Shown here: positions 60,901 through 64,000 of the stretch, in pieces
Layout: every line of letters begins with the position of its first letter
How positions within the stretch are numbered: the first letter of the stretch is position 1
Source: an uncultured Verrucomicrobia subdivision 3 bacterium
Lineage (GTDB): Bacteria; Verrucomicrobiota; Verrucomicrobiia; Limisphaerales; UBA11358
NCBI GenBank assembly: GCA_903850425.1
Contig: CAINLR010000176.1
Location: 100,922 to 164,921, forward strand
Direction of reading: 5' to 3'
Length of the DNA stretch: 64,000 nt
Program-made: the position numbers and the translations under genes
Notes under the pieces: generated by a model
Database searches by the model: none
Told to the model about the DNA's origin: nothing
The model's input: the letters and a program-made list of their open reading frames with translations, nothing else

Positions 60901-61689
60901 ATCGGCTTTAAACTCGCAACGGAAACATTCATTCGCGCGGAAATCTGGACGACGGAGAAGCGCGACAAAAATGGCGAAGTGGTCAAAGACGAAGATGGCA
61001 AACCACTGTTGGATTATCACCGCCGCCTTATCCCACATCCGCGCGGTTTGAAAAATCTTGGATTGCGGAAAATGCAATGCACAGGCGAGCGGCTGGCTTG
61101 GGAACGGGCTTTGACAGACGCGGAAATCATCGAGCTTGGCTTGAAAGAAAATGCCGAGGTTAAGCGGCTGCGGAAGAATTATGACAAGGCCGTCAAATTC
61201 CAAGAGAAAGAAATTTCAAAATCCAAAGTCGCTGAATCCGAACTAACTTTGGCCAACGCCAAGGCTATGCCGCTAAAACCGAAACCTCCGGTGATTTCCT
61301 TGCGAAAGATTTTTACGGGTCTGCCGCCGCTCGCCAAACGCTTGAAGGCTGCCGATGGGACAGATGTTAGCCGTTTTGCAAAAGGCGATTTAATGCTCGT
61401 TCCGCTGACGCAGGACGCAGAGATTTGCCAGCCGAAACAAGCTCCCTACCGCAAGTTCTGGTTTCGTGTAGCCGCACTAAAAACCAATGGTCAAATTCAA
61501 TTACTGATTGCGGAAAGAAAGCAAACCAAGCCGCTGACAGACCAAGAAATCAAAGACGGGGAAAAACTTACACCGGATCAGGATTGGCTGATAAAAGCTG
61601 GAGTGAAACAGCCGGGCGATGACGCAGTGATCGCTTTTTTGCTCCGGCACACGCACGGACATGATCAACCACCTCATTCTGCTAAGTGA
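57901..61689 (+). CDS. cas9: Cas9, type II-C (1262 aa)
   Basis: This is the RNA-guided DNA nuclease. RuvC-I is at GIDIGLEGIGVWL (D35), after a 30-residue N-terminal extension. The Arg-rich bridge helix is about residues 70-95 (GRRGLRAGRRCRQAERRREV). RuvC-II is DYVVVETVGD (E534), the HNH domain has LEIDHVFPRTRGG (D613, H614) with N628 and N637 at exactly the spacings of H840, N854 and N863 in the Streptococcus enzyme, and RuvC-III is LRHHMWDAAILSHIP (H758, D761). All nuclease residues are thus present. The C-terminal 450 residues include the wedge and PAM-interacting parts. There is no csn2 or cas4, so the locus is II-C. It overlaps cas1 by 29 bases. No clear Shine-Dalgarno precedes ATG 57901. 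Confidence 0.95.
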   Translation: MSTVEYKLNPLPKAEPPYDWKNDPFYTDAVALGIDIGLEGIGVWLRKGWKPIYTRTFLFETPDAAPLEGRRGLRAGRRCRQAERRREVALKKFCDDFGLPWVEITDKGRDDGPFRFRWIATRKDVEGLRDARAFSACLRHIIRHRGYDWHAPEDGGDYPWGDEAKAKDAIEWAKTAFCQQEHADKLRYILTDCGWADKERQAFETALNHAVEKYKTQGIDAVLAEHFSQPKNNLRFPARRHNFPREMVWAHLTDIVQKHPQFVGGVERVKEALNQLHEIINDHRKEPGALALRKVNRCPLAEILFNGSAPKCDSSKNRHIRRFKLLEFLATRTFVRKDGTRILASRGLFGWLLDDLLEADIQALDSNGKIQRGKISMREFKKQFVAKHDSTGETELAGDTQSHNGEFFIQLTDLLWPKMSELGGRASLCARSAEALFDYAKKEGFDAAQIAVRLKDKRFERAGKKMSFYEIRQTAAAGFGIYKQVEFLLGRWKKNAKPGDKPAVPGKLRQVFAQLIKDGILPPDKTAPDYVVVETVGDIPRNREQAKEIQEAQAARRKFKDKLREQFKDFERGNLSWEETNKRLLLYDQQRGICPYTGDSLGENPLAHDLEIDHVFPRTRGGISEMVNLVLTHRKTNGEIKREQTPYEAFGGKNNSPQWREIRDRVLKMQWNGQKREFFLRSEDTPPDWGNMTRVAQLARQLRFEVARWMDIADDDAKVRQFIGTPTGYQTSVCREAWGDKLPEDFWPKKNRDNLRHHMWDAAILSHIPPGKGLNHVRCHGIFWSETNRGNIKLLALPQLGPDLKQFEKETAGLCLVAKIQPAHNKQSRFQQTIYSPPDENGLMWARDPIEKLADKPKLLELLRDAGIDEKQLPASRFNEWQEKRQAQFFTREEALSAVEALALPTDNQILVAVFEEWWTDRLKGDKKRVTDKSLRALLAKARVPKALVTDQQLAGVLINRGNPGPLTRKDGTIIRGISGSASTMTPMAVIPHRNHEGETIGFKLATETFIRAEIWTTEKRDKNGEVVKDEDGKPLLDYHRRLIPHPRGLKNLGLRKMQCTGERLAWERALTDAEIIELGLKENAEVKRLRKNYDKAVKFQEKEISKSKVAESELTLANAKAMPLKPKPPVISLRKIFTGLPPLAKRLKAADGTDVSRFAKGDLMLVPLTQDAEICQPKQAPYRKFWFRVAALKTNGQIQLLIAERKQTKPLTDQEIKDGEKLTPDQDWLIKAGVKQPGDDAVIAFLLRHTHGHDQPPHSAK

Positions 61690-62557
61690 GGAGCAAGACT
61701 TGCACGTCACGGATGGCAAGCTGATTTCCGGCCATCGGAAAATTGCCATTGATACGCTGGGTAGCATCCAGTGTTTTTCCGCCGGTTGCCGCTGGTCACA
61801 GACGGCGCTGGAATTGTTGGTCAGTCAATGCCCGGTCATCATGTCGCGCTGGGACAAGCAGCAGAAGAAATGGAAAACTTTCAGCTTGGCACCGCGCGCG
61901 CGGTATGTGAACCCGACTGCACTTTGGAAACTCTGCCGTCTTTCGCCGCAACGCGCCACGCAGCTTGCCAGCGGTTTGTTGTGGACCAAGGTTTGCAACC
62001 AACATGAAATGCTCCGCAGCTTTGATCCGCGTCTGGCGGAGAAACCGCAACTGCGGGAAAATTCTTTCAACCGGATTTTGCGGTTGGAAGCCAGTTACGC
62101 CCGGTTTTTCTGGCCGCGCTATTTTGCTGCTTTGTCCACAGACTTGTTTGAACGGGAAAAACGCAAGGCCACGCATCCCATCAATGCCGCTCTCAATTAC
62201 GGCTACGGTTTTTTGTATCACGCACTGGAATGGCAATGTCTCGCCAGCGGGCTTGATCCCACCGTGGGTATCATCCACAAGCTGCGCCGCAGCCGGCCCA
62301 GTCTGGCCTGTGATTTGATTGAGCCGTTGCGTTGCACCGTGGAATTGACCGTGGTGCGGCATCTTGATGATTTGCAGGAACCCAGGCGGCTGGCTGGGCA
62401 TTTTGCCGAGTTGTTTGAAACGCCGTTTCATTATCGCGGCGGCAAATTCAGGCTGCGCTCCATCCTCCGGCTGATGGTGGAATCATTTGCGCGCGGCCTG
62501 GACGGCAAGGAACCTTTTCACCCCTTTCTTCTCCATGCTCGTGATGCTTGCCTATGA
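61661..62557 (+). CDS. cas1: Cas1 integrase (298 aa)
   Basis: Cas1 with Cas2 inserts new spacers. The metal-binding residues are visible: E143 in RILRLEASYARFFW, H206 in TVGIIHKLRRS, and D218/E221 in LACDLIEPLRC. The N-terminal beta-domain is complete. ATG 61661 lies inside the end of cas9 and is kept because the N-terminal strand MINHLILLSEEQDL matches Cas1 starts. The gene overlaps cas2 by 23 bases, so the three genes are translated as one run. Confidence 0.93.
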   Translation: MINHLILLSEEQDLHVTDGKLISGHRKIAIDTLGSIQCFSAGCRWSQTALELLVSQCPVIMSRWDKQQKKWKTFSLAPRARYVNPTALWKLCRLSPQRATQLASGLLWTKVCNQHEMLRSFDPRLAEKPQLRENSFNRILRLEASYARFFWPRYFAALSTDLFEREKRKATHPINAALNYGYGFLYHALEWQCLASGLDPTVGIIHKLRRSRPSLACDLIEPLRCTVELTVVRHLDDLQEPRRLAGHFAELFETPFHYRGGKFRLRSILRLMVESFARGLDGKEPFHPFLLHARDACL

Positions 62558-62831
62558 CACGCCGGAGCAACGGCACCAGAATTTTCTGCGCAAGGAATTC
62601 GAGCGCATGGGTGGCGTGCGGGTGCAATACAGCATTTATTTGTTCACCGGCGAGCCGCACGAGTGCGACCGTGTCATCCGCTACATGCAACGGGTTGCCA
62701 AGGGAATTCCGGGCGATGTGAGGTTGTTGCCGATGGAAGAATCCACTTGGGCGGCGCAAATCATCATTGCCGAGGTCACGGAAAACACTCAGAGAATCGC
62801 TGAATTACAGGAGTTTGTGAAAGTGTGGTAG
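62535..62831 (+). CDS. cas2: Cas2 (98 aa)
   Basis: A typical small ferredoxin-like Cas2: MLVMLAYDTPEQRHQNFLRK with Asp8 at the usual position, then VQYSIYLFTGEPHECDRVIR and DVRLLPMEESTW. ATG 62535 is chosen because it directly begins the first strand; the longer frame starts inside cas1. Cas2 bridges the Cas1 dimers during spacer insertion. The array begins 37 bases after the stop. Confidence 0.92.
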   Translation: MLVMLAYDTPEQRHQNFLRKEFERMGGVRVQYSIYLFTGEPHECDRVIRYMQRVAKGIPGDVRLLPMEESTWAAQIIIAEVTENTQRIAELQEFVKVW

Positions 62832-62835
62832 GCAA

Positions 62836-62858
62836 AACCCGCTCGTAAAGAGCGGGTT
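62836..62858 (-). terminator. Hairpin between cas2 and the array, possible terminator
   Basis: AACCCGCTC-GTAAA-GAGCGGGTT forms a 9-bp stem. On the minus strand it is followed by TTGCC after GGGTT, so the T run is short. It lies where a leftward array transcript would end. Confidence 0.5.
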
Positions 62859-62868
62859 CTGCGCCACG

Positions 62869-64000
62869 AATACCAAATTGCCCGGGGGGGGGCGAGATCA
62901 AAACAGGGCTTTGGACCAGAACCGGTCGCAATGGCTAATACCAAATTGCCCGGGGGGGGGCGAGATCAAAACGAATATGTGTTGGACGCCCAGAGGGTGG
63001 TGAAAATACCAAATTGCCCGGGGGGGGGCGAGATCAAAACCAAGCTAGTTGCGCGTGTTATTCGCCCCCGGTAATACCAAATTGCCCGGGGGGGGGCGAG
63101 ATCAAAACATGGATCCAGAACAAGCTTTTCTGCGCACGCTAATACCAAATTGCCCGGGGGGGGGCGAGATCAAAACAGGCGACTCGCTTCGAGTTGGCGG
63201 CGGCAATGAATACCAAATTGCCCGGGGGGGGGCGAGATCAAAACTGATACGCTGCGTAGGGAATGTTCGTGCCGATAATACCAAATTGCCCGGGGGGGGG
63301 CGAGATCAAAACATCCGGTGATCACGGACTGCCACAACTATTCCAATACCAAATTGCCCGGGGGGGGGCGAGATCAAAACAAGCTCCCGGAGTGGATGCA
63401 GGAGGGAACTCCAATACCAAATTGCCCGGGGGGGGGCGAGATCAAAACTGACCGGGGTGGCCACGCTGGCTCGACCGAGCAATACCAAATTGCCCGGGGG
63501 GGGGCGAGATCAAAACTCAATCAGCTTCAGCGGGACGGGCTTGGTTTTAATACCAAATTGCCCGGGGGGGGGCGAGATCAAAACACCGCTCCACGGTCGT
63601 GTCGGCGAAGCGGAACAATACCAAATTGCCCGGGGGGGGCGAGATCAAAACTGGCCAGCGTGATGGTGTAGGGGTAGCCCGTCAATACCAAATTGCCCGG
63701 GGGGGGGCGAGATCAAAACGGTGAAGTGCTGACCAACGAGGACCGTGCCCGAATACCAAATTGCCCGGGGGGGGGCGAGATCAAAACGTGCTGCTGCACC
63801 ATGCGGCGGGCTTTGGCGCAATACCAAATTGCCCGGGGGGGGGCGAGATCAAAACAGCTGACAACCTGGATACCGCGAAGCGATTAAAATACCAAATTGC
63901 CCGGGGGGGGGCGAGATCAAAACCTACTCGCCATGAGCGGCACCGTGGCCACCTAAATACCAAATTGCCCGGGGGGGGGCGAGATCAAAACCGGATGCAC
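62869..64000 (-). CRISPR. CRISPR array, 17 repeats of 36 bp, 16 complete 32-bp spacers, continues past window
   Basis: The repeat begins AATACCAAATTGCCC, has nine G and ends CGAGATCAAAAC. Starts are 62869, 62937, 63005, 63073, 63141, 63209, 63277, 63345, 63413, 63481, 63549, 63617, 63684, 63752, 63820, 63888 and 63956. All spacers between are exactly 32 bp. The repeat at 63617 has eight G and is 35 bp. Complementarity with the tracrRNA shows the guide orientation is the minus strand, where the repeat starts GTTTTGATCTCG, so transcription is leftward toward cas2 and the leader lies beyond 64000. Spacer 7 matches the resident prophage exactly; spacers 4 and 6 match it closely. I found no match by eye for the others. 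Confidence 0.98.

Noticed and set aside
63585..63616. Spacer 11 against the DUF2163-like tail gene (FRFxD region)
   Set aside because: Agreement is limited to about 13 of 15 bases at one end and fails beyond that.
63652..63683. Spacer 12 against the capsid gene near 20815
   Set aside because: Only 13 consecutive bases agree and the rest differs, so it may reflect a related phage or chance.
62966..63963. Many short open frames on both strands within 62.9-64 kb
   Set aside because: They are translations of CRISPR repeats and spacers (repeating NTKLPGGGRDQN), not genes.

Overview
The window reads as one bacterial contig, most likely from a Verrucomicrobiota (Pedosphaera/Limisphaerales-like) genome. 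This is an inference. It rests on the large Ser/Thr kinase-WD40 protein beside an ECF-type sigma factor, the DUF4912-GH57 pair, the GH42 and HpnI-like glycosyltransferase genes, and palindromic repeats whose in-frame translation gives the SSRREEA motif, which I associate with this phylum.

Layout. (1) 1-6,172 is host DNA: the end of a beta-helix protein, a PD-(D/E)XK-like protein, a protein with a degenerate polymerase-X-type core between two copies of another domain, a small SRP RNA, an FHA membrane protein and tRNA-Val(TAC). (2) 6,173-43,731 is a 37.6-kb Mu-like (transposable) prophage, bounded by inverted TGAAAA(C/G)TTGCAG ends with internal copies of the same site. Its virion genes are of siphovirus type (HK97-like head, lambda-like tail) and run leftward from about 31 kb to the left end. 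Its regulatory and transposition genes (two ribbon-helix-helix proteins, MuA, MuB, many small proteins, a GemA-like protein) run rightward from about 32.6 kb to the right end. (3) 43,729-56,747 is host DNA: a glycosyltransferase whose stop codon lies in the prophage end, GH42, an AsmA-like protein, a response regulator, DUF4912, a GH57 branching-enzyme-type protein, a kinase-WD40 protein, a sigma factor and a TM2 protein. (4) 57,197-64,000 is a half tRNA-Phe followed by a type II-C CRISPR-Cas locus. It has a divergent tracrRNA gene, cas9 (1,262 aa, all nuclease residues present), cas1, cas2, and an array of 17 repeats (36 bp) and 16 complete 32-bp spacers that runs off the window end.

The most important observation joins regions 2 and 4. 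Spacer 7 (63,313-63,344) matches the prophage 32 of 32 at 22,381-22,412, over the codon of the catalytic His of the prohead protease. Two further spacers match prophage genes at 28/32 (portal-MuF) and 27/32 (gp10-like). The chromosome therefore carries an apparently intact Cas9 system aimed at its own resident transposable phage. The three protospacers share N-G-N-N-T-T on the side expected for a PAM. Either the prophage encodes an anti-CRISPR (the small-ORF cluster at 41.3-43.6 kb, with an HTH protein, is the first place to look), or the system is silent or impaired. The recognised tracrRNA anti-repeat is only 12 nt, and the repeat carries a run of nine C/G.

Other points of note are a canonical A-AAA-AAG frameshift site in the tail chaperone gene, palindromic repeats found only inside the prophage (two within conserved genes), a 34-bp duplication flanking a lipoprotein gene, a phage lipase and a phage SGNH hydrolase, and a GH42 enzyme lacking the usual acid/base Glu. 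All identifications come from reading the sequence without database searches.
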